Below, piece after piece: positions 22,224 to 30,711 of a stretch of DNA of 44,340 nt; position 1 is the stretch's first letter, and each line of letters begins with the position of its first letter. The notes below the pieces were generated by a model. It ran no database searches. It saw nothing but the letters and a program-made list of their open reading frames with translations, and had not been told where the DNA came from. The DNA is from an uncultured Pseudomonadota bacterium. GTDB taxonomy: Bacteria > Myxococcota_A > Bradymonadia > Bradymonadales > Bradymonadaceae. A program made the translations under genes and the position numbers. The stretch lies in contig CATLTV010000018.1 in the NCBI GenBank assembly GCA_950059285.1, positions 1 through 44,340 of the forward strand, read 5' to 3'.

Positions 22224-24989
22224 ATGAGCAACGACGACAACAAGACCGACATTGAGGAGTCTGAAGAGACTCGACGCCCTTCACCCGTAATTGCCCGTGA
22301 TGTGGCCGCCGATCCTTCCGATCTTGCGTCCAAAAAGTCCACCACGCCCTCTCCCGTATCTCCCTCGGATGCTACCTCTCCTGTGAAAAAACTCGGCGAG
22401 CAAACCCCCTCGGACACTCCACAGCGAGGCATCGTCCTTGAGCAGGGTGAAACGGTGCAAGGCACCTCGGAGGAGGACTCATCCACGGAGGATGCTCCTG
22501 TCATCCCCACCCCCCAGGAAGAAGAGCCAGAACCTGTGCCCGTCACGCATGATGAAGATATCGACGCACAGGAAGATGCGCAGGAAGAAGATGTAAGCAC
22601 CTTCCTTGAAGAAATTTTCCCCAATGATGACCTCCCCTCATTCCATGTGCCTGAAACGCCAGCTCCTGAAAAGGAAGACGCAGAGCAAGTGGATGTCGAG
22701 GAAATTCACCACGAAGAAATCCCATCACCAGATGACACTGTAGATTCTTACGAACACGGCGAAGATGGTGACAGTGAAGTCGTTGAAGTGCCTTCTGAAG
22801 AACAGGTGCAGCCTGTGGACGAAGAAGATGTGAGCGAAGACGAGCCCAGGGTCGAAGAAGAACCTGCCGAACTCATGGAGGAGGAGCCTGTGAAAGAAGA
22901 AGAGCCTGTGGAAGAAATTGAGCAGGATGATGCCGAGGATGCGCTTGAAAGTAACTCGGATGTGTTTGAATCAATTGGTGATTCCGAACCTGTTGATGAT
23001 GAGCAAGAAGAGCAAGCAGAAGAAGTCCCGGCGCCCGCTCCTGTGGAACCTGTTGAAGAGGTCAAGGAACCTGAAGAGGTTCAAGACGTTCAAGAGGAAG
23101 AGGCCGACACCGCTGAAAAAGTTGAAACAGTAGAAAAGAATGAGGACGATGAATTTGTCCCCACACCTGCTGTAGCTCTTGGTAAATCTACATCACCCGC
23201 AACTCCTCTTGATACCGATGGTTTGCCCGTCTCTGAAAGTGATGTGCATGGCATCCTCTCTCGCGTGGGTCAGCTCGCCAAGACATGCAACATGCACTCG
23301 CTCTCCAAGGAGATTTATCAAGAGCGGCTCCCAACCCTTGAAGGTGGGAGGATCACGCTCGTTGTGCTTGGTGAGTTCAACCATGGCAAGTCTACTGTGA
23401 TCAATGCGCTGCTTGGTGATCAGGTGCTCCCGATGGGAATCACGCCAACCACCGCTGTGATTACACACCTCGTGCACGCAGAAAAGCCAGTGGTCACAAT
23501 CCAGCCTCCTCATCACGGCGAGCCTTACAGCATCGCGTATGAAGAGATGGAGAAGACCGTCAAGGAGAGTGGTGAGGAGGGTGAAGAGCCAGAATACGTG
23601 GAGATTGGTTATCCCAATGAAGTCCTTAAGAACTCACTTGTGCTCGTGGATACTCCTGGTGTGAATGATATCTCGCGTCAAAAGGTAGAGATTACATATG
23701 GTTATCTTCCTCGCGCAGATGTCATTGTCTATGTGCTTGACGCCACACAGGTGCTTAAAAAATCAGAGGTGACGTTCATTCGCGATCGTCTCCTTCGTTC
23801 AAGCGGCGAGCGCATCATCTTTGTGCTTAACAAGATCGACGCGCTCTCTCCTGATGATGTGGAAGAGGTTGTCGAGTATGCAAAAGAGCGCCTCACCGCA
23901 ATTCTTGGGCCTGTTGAGCTCTTTACATTCTCGGGTCGCAAGGCGCTTGATGCGCAGAAAAAAGGCGAGGAACTGCCCGCTGATTTTGTCGGGTTCAAGG
24001 ATTATTTGCAGCGTTTTGTTCAGGAACAGCGCGCCTACATCATCCTTGACTCCGCACTCTCTGGCGGCGTCCGCGTCTCTTCTCTGATGGAGCAAAACCT
24101 CGCCATTAAACGTCAGGGTTATCAGCTTGAGCGAGAGGATCTTGAGCAGCGTATCGCCGCTGTGCGTGCTCGTCTCAAGGAGTCTCGTCGTCTGATTGCC
24201 GAGAACACCGAGCTGATTGATAGCCGCGTGCAGGGCATTGCAGCCACCGCAAAGCATAACTTGCGCATCTTTACAGAGCAGTTCTCCGAACAACTTCCCA
24301 TGCAAATTGAGCGTGCCGATGCCAGCGACGTGAAGCGATTCCTCCCCGTCTGGATTCAGGAGACCTTCAAGGAATGGCTGGAGAAAGAAGGCAGCGCGTT
24401 GGCAAGAAGTCTTGAGGAGCTTGCCGAGGAAGTGATTCAAATTACGAACGAATCACTCCAGAAAACAGTGCAAAGCTACCAGGATGAGTTTGGTCTTACA
24501 GATGAACTTGACCTCAGTGTGGACACGGTCGCTTACGATGTCAGCGTCTTTGCTCTTGGCGCCTTTGGTGTCTCGATCTTCCTCTTTGCCAACATTCTTG
24601 TGGGTAGTCTCCTGACCCTCGCCACTCCCGTGCTCGCCTACTTCTTCAAGGAGAAGATCGAGGTGCGTATCAAGGAGCGTGCGCGTGAGCAGGGTGTCAA
24701 GGCGATTGAAACCGCCAGCGCCAAGCTTGAAGAAGAGCTGCTGCGCGTCATTCACGGTTATGGTGATCGTCTCAAGGAGTTCGTCGAGATGGCTGGTGAT
24801 AGGCTTTATCGCCAGATTGAAGAGGCGCTCCAGCAAGTTCAAGACGAGACCTCGGGCGATGATGTGGACCGCGAAACCTTGCTTGCACACGTCAATAAAC
24901 ATCTTGAAGCCGTGCATGAACTTCAGGGTGAACTTGTAAAATCCCGTAATGAGCTTGAAGCCTGGGCGACATCTCAAGACTTCAAGTAA
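22224..24989 (+). CDS. Bacterial dynamin-like GTPase with a long acidic N-terminus
   Basis: 921 aa. Residues 1-320 are a disordered, Glu/Asp/Pro-rich region (for example EEEPVKEEEPVEEIEQDD). The GTPase domain has G1 GEFNHGKSTVINALLG (about 383), G2 Thr in TPTTAVITHL, G3 VDTPGVND (about 475) and G4 NKIDAL (about 536). A helical middle follows, with predicted coiled coils (QLEREDLEQRIAAVRARLKE). A hydrophobic hairpin near 773-808 (FALGAFGVSIFLFANILVG) would insert into the membrane, as in BDLP. It probably reshapes or repairs membranes. AGAGG lies just before the ATG. The very acidic arm is unusual for the family and may bind a basic partner or serve in autoinhibition. Its 3' end abuts two giant hairpins. 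Confidence 0.94.
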   Translation: MSNDDNKTDIEESEETRRPSPVIARDVAADPSDLASKKSTTPSPVSPSDATSPVKKLGEQTPSDTPQRGIVLEQGETVQGTSEEDSSTEDAPVIPTPQEEEPEPVPVTHDEDIDAQEDAQEEDVSTFLEEIFPNDDLPSFHVPETPAPEKEDAEQVDVEEIHHEEIPSPDDTVDSYEHGEDGDSEVVEVPSEEQVQPVDEEDVSEDEPRVEEEPAELMEEEPVKEEEPVEEIEQDDAEDALESNSDVFESIGDSEPVDDEQEEQAEEVPAPAPVEPVEEVKEPEEVQDVQEEEADTAEKVETVEKNEDDEFVPTPAVALGKSTSPATPLDTDGLPVSESDVHGILSRVGQLAKTCNMHSLSKEIYQERLPTLEGGRITLVVLGEFNHGKSTVINALLGDQVLPMGITPTTAVITHLVHAEKPVVTIQPPHHGEPYSIAYEEMEKTVKESGEEGEEPEYVEIGYPNEVLKNSLVLVDTPGVNDISRQKVEITYGYLPRADVIVYVLDATQVLKKSEVTFIRDRLLRSSGERIIFVLNKIDALSPDDVEEVVEYAKERLTAILGPVELFTFSGRKALDAQKKGEELPADFVGFKDYLQRFVQEQRAYIILDSALSGGVRVSSLMEQNLAIKRQGYQLEREDLEQRIAAVRARLKESRRLIAENTELIDSRVQGIAATAKHNLRIFTEQFSEQLPMQIERADASDVKRFLPVWIQETFKEWLEKEGSALARSLEELAEEVIQITNESLQKTVQSYQDEFGLTDELDLSVDTVAYDVSVFALGAFGVSIFLFANILVGSLLTLATPVLAYFFKEKIEVRIKERAREQGVKAIETASAKLEEELLRVIHGYGDRLKEFVEMAGDRLYRQIEEALQQVQDETSGDDVDRETLLAHVNKHLEAVHELQGELVKSRNELEAWATSQDFK

Positions 24990-25004
24990 TCACAGTATTG
25001 TGTG

Positions 25005-25061
25005 GTCAAAACAAGAGGGGCGGCCAGTTACTCCGTAACTGGCCGCCCCTCTTGTTTTGAC
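25005..25061. terminator. Long perfect hairpin IR5a
   Basis: Two 27-nt arms (25005-25031, 25035-25061) pair perfectly around TCC. The core is AAGAGGGGCGGCC with the unique tip AGTTAC. The 3' arm includes CTTGTTTTGAC, so the U-run is within the stem. It starts 15 nt after the dynamin-like gene stop and shares its last two bases with the next hairpin. Confidence 0.88.
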
Positions 25062-25134
25062 AGAGCAAAAGAGGCGAGGAGGGGGCGAGTTTTGCGCAGC
25101 AAAACTCGCCCCCTCCTCGCCTCTTTTGCTCTGT
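25060..25134. terminator. Very long perfect hairpin IR5b, abutting a stop codon
   Basis: Two 36-nt arms (25060-25095, 25099-25134) pair perfectly around GCA. This is the longest inverted repeat in the window. The core is GAGGAGGGGGCGAG. It overlaps IR5a by two bases, and the last base of its right arm is the last base of the minus-strand methyltransferase stop codon (25136-25134). It probably terminates that gene, with CTCTTTTGC in the arm acting as the U-rich part. Confidence 0.88.
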
Positions 25135-26771
25135 TAATCAAACATCACTTTGTAGATATCTGGCCAATCGCCAGGCACCACTTCAGTATAAAGCTGTGTG
25201 GCATCATCCTCTGACTGATAGGTGTGACAGTGGAGGAGCAAGCGATCAAGGTAGTGGCGCAACTGATTGTGGCGATTGAACTTTTTGATGCCAAATTTGA
25301 GGTCTCCGATGATGGGGTGTCCCCATGCGCGTAGGCGCTGGCGAAGGTCAGCGTCCGAGGTGAGGTTGTGGGCCTCAATGGAAATCGCGCTGGTATGGCC
25401 ATCGGAGTGTATTCTTGAGCATGTGATCGTGGCAGGATCTTGGGCTTCGGGAGGCTGTGGCAACTGGCCATGTTTGGGAGTCTTACCCACAACAACTGCA
25501 TGCCATGTGGTGATGCCTCCTGCTTTGGCTATACCCGAGACGCCTTCACTCCAGACTCGCGGTGTATTGTGCGAGGTGGTTTCAAAGAATGCGTCCTGTG
25601 TGATGGGGTCTTTTACAAGCGTGTGCGTCACGTCAGGCTCGACCATGGCGAGCGCCTCGATTTGCTGTGTGAACGGCATCATGTCGATCATGTTGATGGC
25701 GGAGAGTTTGAGGCCATAACGCTCCAGCCGAACAAGATCACGTGTCAATGTATGCTCATTGCATGACATGTAGATGAGCTTTGATGGAGGGTTTTGAATC
25801 AGCCATGTCAACAGATCGGTGTGCACGCCTGCGCGTGCGGGGTTGATGACCACAACATCGCCATCCTGATGGTGTTCCGAGAGCCACTGCGCGACGTTTT
25901 GATCGGATGCCGCTTTTGCGATGATATTTAAGTTTTTGTTTTGATTTGAGTTTTCGTTGATTGCGTTAATCGCAACCTCATCCACATCCGTGGCAATCAG
26001 CGTGCCTTCAGGCGCGACGAGCGCGAGGCCATGAGCGCCTACACCACAATAGAGATCGACAAGACGAGCGGGGTGTTGTTGATCAAGCCAGGAGAGCATT
26101 TGCTCATGTGCTTTGGTGAGCTGTTCTGGATGTTGTTGATAGAAGCTTCCCGTTGGCACACTCAGTACGCGTCCTGTTGTTGGCAGCGTGACCTGCTCAT
26201 CACCAGACGCGAGAGCATCGCGATGGATAGTTTCGCCTGATCCAATGGATGCTCCCTTTCCACCAAGGCGCACTGCGAGCTTGATGTTGGGCTCTTCCAT
26301 GGGAAGCGCGCTCAGGTGAGAGAGGGCATCTTCTCTGGAGATGTCGCCACGAAGACAGAGGATGAGATGCACGGTCTGGTTATCAAGGCTACGTGCTTCA
26401 ATAAAGGAGGCGTAGGGGAGCAGTGGGCTTTCAAAGAGAGCAGGTTTGAGGCGTTGGACCGCATCCTCGACGATGGGTCGGTGTGCCTGACAGTGTGTGA
26501 TGGGGATGATGTCGCGAGAGCCCCTGGCATAGAAGCCCACAAGCTCATCTGGAGTGGATGCGCTGGTGTTGACGACATAACGTGCGCGGCTGCGCCAGCC
26601 CGAGATTTTGTCAGCAGGCAGAGGTTGCACATCGGGGGTAGGGAGCGCGAGTGTCTTGTGTGTAAGTGATTGTATTGAGTTTGTTTTCTGCTCGATTGTT
26701 TGTGCGTATGGAGAGTCGAGCAGGGGGCATCCAGGGCAGGTTGGATGATGAGGGCAGTGAGGTTGAGTCAT
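25134..26771 (-). CDS. TrmA/RlmD-family RNA (uracil-C5) methyltransferase fused to a degenerate RluA-like domain
   Basis: 545 aa. Iron-sulfur cysteines C6, C12 and C15 (PHCPHHPTCPGC) pair with C94 (THCQAH), as in RlmD-type enzymes. The SAM motif VDLYCGVGAHGLAL is at 238-251, INPARAGV at 309-316, the catalytic loop IYMSCNEHTLTRDL (nucleophile C337), and the base motif MPFTQQIEALAMVE (E378). It should methylate uracil-C5 in rRNA or tRNA. There is no clear N-terminal TRAM domain. Residues about 403-545 (RVWSEGVSGIAKAG; WHAVVVGKTPKHG; RAWGHPIIGDLKFG; LLLHCHTYQ) align with an RluA-type pseudouridine synthase, but the catalytic HRLD aspartate and the GRTHQIR motif are lost. Its ATG overlaps the PEGA lipoprotein stop (ATGA), so translation is coupled. 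Confidence 0.9.
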   Translation of the reverse strand: MTQPHCPHHPTCPGCPLLDSPYAQTIEQKTNSIQSLTHKTLALPTPDVQPLPADKISGWRSRARYVVNTSASTPDELVGFYARGSRDIIPITHCQAHRPIVEDAVQRLKPALFESPLLPYASFIEARSLDNQTVHLILCLRGDISREDALSHLSALPMEEPNIKLAVRLGGKGASIGSGETIHRDALASGDEQVTLPTTGRVLSVPTGSFYQQHPEQLTKAHEQMLSWLDQQHPARLVDLYCGVGAHGLALVAPEGTLIATDVDEVAINAINENSNQNKNLNIIAKAASDQNVAQWLSEHHQDGDVVVINPARAGVHTDLLTWLIQNPPSKLIYMSCNEHTLTRDLVRLERYGLKLSAINMIDMMPFTQQIEALAMVEPDVTHTLVKDPITQDAFFETTSHNTPRVWSEGVSGIAKAGGITTWHAVVVGKTPKHGQLPQPPEAQDPATITCSRIHSDGHTSAISIEAHNLTSDADLRQRLRAWGHPIIGDLKFGIKKFNRHNQLRHYLDRLLLHCHTYQSEDDATQLYTEVVPGDWPDIYKVMFD

Positions 26772-27229
26772 TGGGGGGATCTTCTTTGCTCAGGTGTAAA
26801 TGAGATGGATGAGGTGAGTGTTGGAGGCGGTGATGGGGATTGATAGTGTTGTGTTGCCAGAGAGTTATCTTCCTTGAGTGTAAAGGAGAAGTTCTGGTTA
26901 CGATACTTTCCAGCCACGCAGATAGGCCAACTCATCCACAACATGCAAGCGCCGATGGCGCAGATTGCGATGTTTGCAGCGTTGGGTTGAGCATCAAGCT
27001 CAAAGGTTGTTGGTTTGTAGCCTTCCTTGGTGAGCGTGATCGTATGATTGCTCCATGCCCAGGCATCAAGTTTGAGGGTGAGCGGAGTTGTGGCAAGTTG
27101 TCGGCCATCATCAAGGGTTGCCATGGCCCCATGGGGGTCGCTCTTGATGTAGATTTTCTGAGCACATCCTGAACCAAGTGTGGAGAGGGTAATCAGGATG
27201 AGCATGGTCTTGATGAGGCGTAAGCGCAT
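26768..27229 (-). CDS. PEGA-domain lipoprotein
   Basis: 153 aa from ATG 27229; a TTG two codons further up is less likely. The signal peptide MRLRLIKTMLILITLSTLGSGC ends at lipobox LGSGC. A PEGA domain follows (KIYIKSDPHGAMATLDDGRQLATTPLTLKL; TITLTKEGYKPTTFEL, here quoted in parts). A hydrophobic stretch comes next (NIAICAIGACMLWMSWPICVAG), probably a membrane span, and then a polar tail. This resembles small myxobacterial PEGA lipoproteins. It is translationally coupled to the methyltransferase, an odd pairing of an envelope protein with an RNA-modifying enzyme. Confidence 0.88.
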   Translation of the reverse strand: MRLRLIKTMLILITLSTLGSGCAQKIYIKSDPHGAMATLDDGRQLATTPLTLKLDAWAWSNHTITLTKEGYKPTTFELDAQPNAANIAICAIGACMLWMSWPICVAGKYRNQNFSFTLKEDNSLATQHYQSPSPPPTLTSSISFTPEQRRSPQ

Positions 27230-27299
27230 AAACAACTCGTGAGGACAATGTGGGCAAATACGTCAGGGATTTTGACAAGAGTGCGCCCAAAAAGAAAGG

Positions 27300-27653
27300 C
27301 TAGCGCTTGAGATTTTTGAGATCCTCATCACGGTGGGTGCGCATGCAGGTGTTGTAGTCCTCTTGACTGTATTGTGGCGCGGACTTGGGCGTGTCGCGTT
27401 TGATGCCCTGTTTGAGGCATTCTCTGTGTCGAAGACCCATGTGACGTTTGCAGAGCTTGATGTCATTGGCGAGCTTGTAACATTCCTGTTCATACTCATT
27501 TGCCATGGCTTTGACTTTTTTGGGGTTAAGACCCTCGGTGCCGAAGTAATCCCATGCGTTCCATGACAGGCTCCCCACGATGATGGTGAGGAGCATGATC
27601 ACAACAACAATTTTGGAACGATTGGACGTGGGGGTGTTTTCCTCTTTATGCAT
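27300..27653 (-). CDS. Small single-pass membrane protein with four cysteines
   Basis: 117 aa. It has an N-terminal cytoplasmic tail, one membrane span (about 15-31, IVVVIMLLTIIVGSLSW) and an outer part with four Cys: C-x9-C (CYKLANDIKLC), then RECLKQG and YNTCMRTH. The even number and spacing suggest two disulfides in a small helical periplasmic domain. No family is recognised. It stands first in the minus-strand set that continues, 70 nt on, with the PEGA lipoprotein and the methyltransferase. It starts divergently from the YiiX-like gene. Confidence 0.75.
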   Translation of the reverse strand: MHKEENTPTSNRSKIVVVIMLLTIIVGSLSWNAWDYFGTEGLNPKKVKAMANEYEQECYKLANDIKLCKRHMGLRHRECLKQGIKRDTPKSAPQYSQEDYNTCMRTHRDEDLKNLKR

Positions 27654-27722
27654 GATGTGCCTTTGACTTATAAGAACGATTCAATGTCAGTCATCGTGAG
27701 CTTGGAACTGTATGGAGGTCGA

Positions 27723-29441
27723 GTGAAGTACTCAAAGTATATGATTTATGCGCTCTTGATTTTGAGCACATGTTCTCTGTTGCAATGTAAGGATGAGCAG
27801 AAGGAAAAAGTCAAGGCTGGCGTGGATAAAGCAAAGGAGAAGGTTGCCAACGTCAAGCAGGGAGTGTCCAAGCTCAAGGAGCACGCAAGGGAGTTACCCG
27901 ACAAGCTCATCAGGGACAGGCAAGCCAAGCAACTTTTGTCCTTGAATGACGAGGAGTTTGAGCAGCTTACAGAGGATCATCTCCATGAAATGCAACGTTA
28001 TGACGACGCACTTGCACGTTTGCTTGCGGATGTAAGTGCGCAAGGAGAGCTTTTCCCTAACGGTGATAAGAGTAAGGATTTCAAGGCATTAAAACCTGGT
28101 CAACGCAAGGCCATACGTGAGTATTACGCGACGTTTCTTGATTATATGAGAGCGCTCGATGGTGTGAAACAGTCGTGGCAAAGTTTTGGAAAGATCAATC
28201 CTCTGACGCACAAGGAACGCCACTCCAGGGCATTTTTGCTCAGTTATACAGCGTGGTTGATTCAGTATCGATATGGGTTGATGTTCATTGATGCGATCAT
28301 TCCCAATATGCCATTTGAGACCTTTCTTGATGAGGCGTCATTGGAGTTTGGTATTCCTGAGAAGTCGTTTGCTCAGATGAAGTTGCAGATCGTGCAGGTG
28401 AAGTCGGTGACGCGTTTTTTGGGATCACACCAGTACTTCAAGACACAGCAAGCGGCGCTTGATGGGGCGCAATGTGATGAGAGTCCACGTTGTAAGTGGG
28501 CCCGCGAGAAGATTGCGGCGTATCATGACTTTGCAAAAGGGCAGTTGAAGGAGCGTGCGGCGATTCAGTTCAGTTACAATGCTTATGATATTGTACGTGA
28601 CATGGCGTTTGAGACCTGGTTTCCGCTGCAATCTGGTGTGGCCGAGTGGATGGGCGACACCAAGGTCAAGAGGTTGCATAATCACCTGATTACAGATGAG
28701 CAGATCGTGGAGATGCGCGCCAAGATGAAACCTGGCGACATCATTGTTGCGCGCAAGAACTGGTATTTATCCAACATTGGCTTGCCTGGTTTCTGGCCAC
28801 ATGCGGAGCTTTATCTTGGCGCGCCTGGTCAGTTGGATCTGTATTTCGCGGATGCTGATCTGGAGAAGTCGATACCACAGCTCAAGAACAAGACCCTGTC
28901 GGACTATTTGTCCGCCACATATCCCGAGGCATGGGCTGCGTATGTGGCCAGGCCCGATCATCATGGTGAGCAACACGAGGTGATCGAGTCGATGAGTGAG
29001 GGCGTGGTGTTTTCGTCTCTTGAACGTGCTGCTGGTGCTGACTATGTCGGTGTATTGCGCGCTCGCCGAGGCAAGGTTGAACAGGCTCAGGCGATCATCA
29101 AGTCGTTTAAATACTGGGGGCGTCCATACGACTTTAACTTCGACTTTTTGACGGATTCTTCCATCGTGTGTACGGAGTTAGTGTACAAGGCGTGGGAGAA
29201 GAGTAAGACGCATGAGGGTCTTGATATTCCACTTGTGGAGATCATGGGACGCAAGACCTTACCTGCCAATGAGTACGTGCGATACTTTGCGATGGAGCTT
29301 GCGAAGCCCGAGAAGGATCGTCAGCTCGACTTTGTTTACTTTCTTGACGGTAAGGAGCGTATCAAGGGCGCTGTGGTCAGCTCGCCTGAAGAGTTTGCTG
29401 TCAGTTGCACGCGTCCAAAGTGGGATGTGGTTCAGGAGTAA
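27723..29441 (+). CDS. YiiX/NlpC-P60-like (DUF830) lipoprotein hydrolase
   Basis: 572 aa from GTG 27723, chosen because GGAGG stands just before it and a proper lipoprotein signal follows (MKYSKYMIYALLILSTCSLLQC, lipobox SLLQC, quoted from its parts). An amphipathic helical stretch of Lys/Glu/Val repeats (KVKAGVDKAKEKVANVKQG) comes next, then a helical middle. The C-terminal permuted papain-like domain has KPGDIIVARKNW, the conserved His in FWPHAELYLG (H360) and the nucleophile Cys in SSIVCTELVYKAW (C483), as in YiiX/YebB. Substrates of this family are amide or thioester bonds, perhaps in cell wall or lipids (inference). The gene ends 13 nt before hairpin IR6. Confidence 0.88.
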   Translation: MKYSKYMIYALLILSTCSLLQCKDEQKEKVKAGVDKAKEKVANVKQGVSKLKEHARELPDKLIRDRQAKQLLSLNDEEFEQLTEDHLHEMQRYDDALARLLADVSAQGELFPNGDKSKDFKALKPGQRKAIREYYATFLDYMRALDGVKQSWQSFGKINPLTHKERHSRAFLLSYTAWLIQYRYGLMFIDAIIPNMPFETFLDEASLEFGIPEKSFAQMKLQIVQVKSVTRFLGSHQYFKTQQAALDGAQCDESPRCKWAREKIAAYHDFAKGQLKERAAIQFSYNAYDIVRDMAFETWFPLQSGVAEWMGDTKVKRLHNHLITDEQIVEMRAKMKPGDIIVARKNWYLSNIGLPGFWPHAELYLGAPGQLDLYFADADLEKSIPQLKNKTLSDYLSATYPEAWAAYVARPDHHGEQHEVIESMSEGVVFSSLERAAGADYVGVLRARRGKVEQAQAIIKSFKYWGRPYDFNFDFLTDSSIVCTELVYKAWEKSKTHEGLDIPLVEIMGRKTLPANEYVRYFAMELAKPEKDRQLDFVYFLDGKERIKGAVVSSPEEFAVSCTRPKWDVVQE

Positions 29442-29454
29442 GCGTGTGTGCATC

Positions 29455-29523
29455 ACAAGGAGAAGGGGCGGCGTGTGGTGTTGTAGATCATCTACAACAC
29501 CACACGTCGCCCCTTCTTCTTGT
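29455..29523. terminator. Long hairpin IR6 between convergent genes
   Basis: Two 33-nt arms (29455-29487, 29491-29523) pair around TCA. Only two positions are not Watson-Crick, 29471/29507 and 29460/29518, and both are G opposite T, so in plus-strand RNA they stay paired as G-U. The core AGAAGGGGCGGC belongs to the family. It lies between the YiiX-like stop (29441) and the M20 gene stop (29529), 5 nt from the latter. Confidence 0.87.
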
Positions 29524-29528
29524 TTATC

Positions 29529-30560
29529 TTATTTTTCCAGCGCGTGCTTGCCGAGTTTTTCGTAGAGGTCGATGCCTTGTTGAAGTTCATCAAGGTTGAT
29601 GTGTTCGTGGTCGGTGTGTGCGACCTCAATATCACCAGGGCCGACAAGCCAGATGGGAGCGATGGTGGAGAGGTATGTGGCGTCGGTGTTAAAGGCCACG
29701 GTGCAGAGGTTGATGTCTTCAAGTTCGGGTGTTGAGAAGAAGACGGGGTCATTTTCCACATAGATATGTGCATTTACGCCATGTTTCTGGGCGATGCGTT
29801 CGATGATGGGCTCGTAATCCTTGGTGGGGGCGACGGTGCGAAACAGCAAGGTTGCTTCAGCGCTTGGTGCAAATACGTTGGCTGCGACACCACCTTCAAG
29901 GAGTCCGACATTGATTGTGGTTGGTCCGAGCGTGTCGTTTGTGGGCCAGGATGGTTCGTGGAGGAGGTCATGAAGCATGTCCACGAGGTGGTGCACGGCG
30001 CTGTCTCCACGTGCGGGGTAGGCGGAGTGTGCGGCGACTCCCTGTGCTGAGCAGATGAGTTTAATCATGCCTTTTTGAGCGTTGACGACGCGATTGACAG
30101 TGGGTTCACAGAGGATGATTTGCTCAGGTTTAATATCGAGGTCCTCACTTGTTTTGGCACCGATATGATCGACCTCCTCGCCGACCACGAGCAGGAATCC
30201 GATGTCATCGCTTTGAATGCGTTCTGCTGCGAGCATCATGGCGAGCAGACCGCCTTTGGTGTCGCATGCGCCGCGGCCATAGAGGGTGTTGTCTTCAAAT
30301 CTGACAGGGAGGAATGGAGGGACCGTGTCCACGTGTGTGGAGTAGAGGAGTTTTGGGTTGGGATTGTTGCGCGTGGCCAGGAGGTTCCAACGGTTTTCGG
30401 AGACATTTTGGCGAGCTGTTTGGTAGCCAAGTTGTGTGAAGCAGAGCTCAAGGTGTTCGAGGTAATCCTTTTCATTGGGGGTGACGGAGTTGATCTCAAG
30501 CCAGTGTGTGAGGATGTCACGGATAGAGGATTCATCAAAGGAGTAAGGGAGTGAAGACAT
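29529..30560 (-). CDS. M20-family deacylase (ArgE/DapE-like)
   Basis: 343 aa. The metal ligands and motifs of the family are seen: STHVDTVPP, GRGACDTKGG, GEEVDHIGA (catalytic Glu), CEPT and AHTDHEHI near the C-terminus. The shape fits DapE/ArgE/carboxypeptidase G2-type enzymes, which remove acyl groups from amino acids using zinc or cobalt. A dimerisation-domain insert lies around 165-270 (AAHSAYPARGDSAVHHL). No signal peptide is present. The substrate (acetylornithine, succinyl-diaminopimelate or another N-acyl amino acid) cannot be told from the sequence. It stands alone and ends at hairpin IR6. Confidence 0.92.
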   Translation of the reverse strand: MSSLPYSFDESSIRDILTHWLEINSVTPNEKDYLEHLELCFTQLGYQTARQNVSENRWNLLATRNNPNPKLLYSTHVDTVPPFLPVRFEDNTLYGRGACDTKGGLLAMMLAAERIQSDDIGFLLVVGEEVDHIGAKTSEDLDIKPEQIILCEPTVNRVVNAQKGMIKLICSAQGVAAHSAYPARGDSAVHHLVDMLHDLLHEPSWPTNDTLGPTTINVGLLEGGVAANVFAPSAEATLLFRTVAPTKDYEPIIERIAQKHGVNAHIYVENDPVFFSTPELEDINLCTVAFNTDATYLSTIAPIWLVGPGDIEVAHTDHEHINLDELQQGIDLYEKLGKHALEK

Positions 30561-30711
30561 GTGAGGGATCCTTTTTTTAAGGGTGTTATCTGATAAATAA
30601 AAACTTTGATTTAGTGAGACGTTTTAGATCACGCAGCGTTGTAAGGATTTGCCAATGATAGCTGTAAAGGATTGATAGTAGGTGATTATTTGATTCTAAT
30701 TAGGTCTAATT

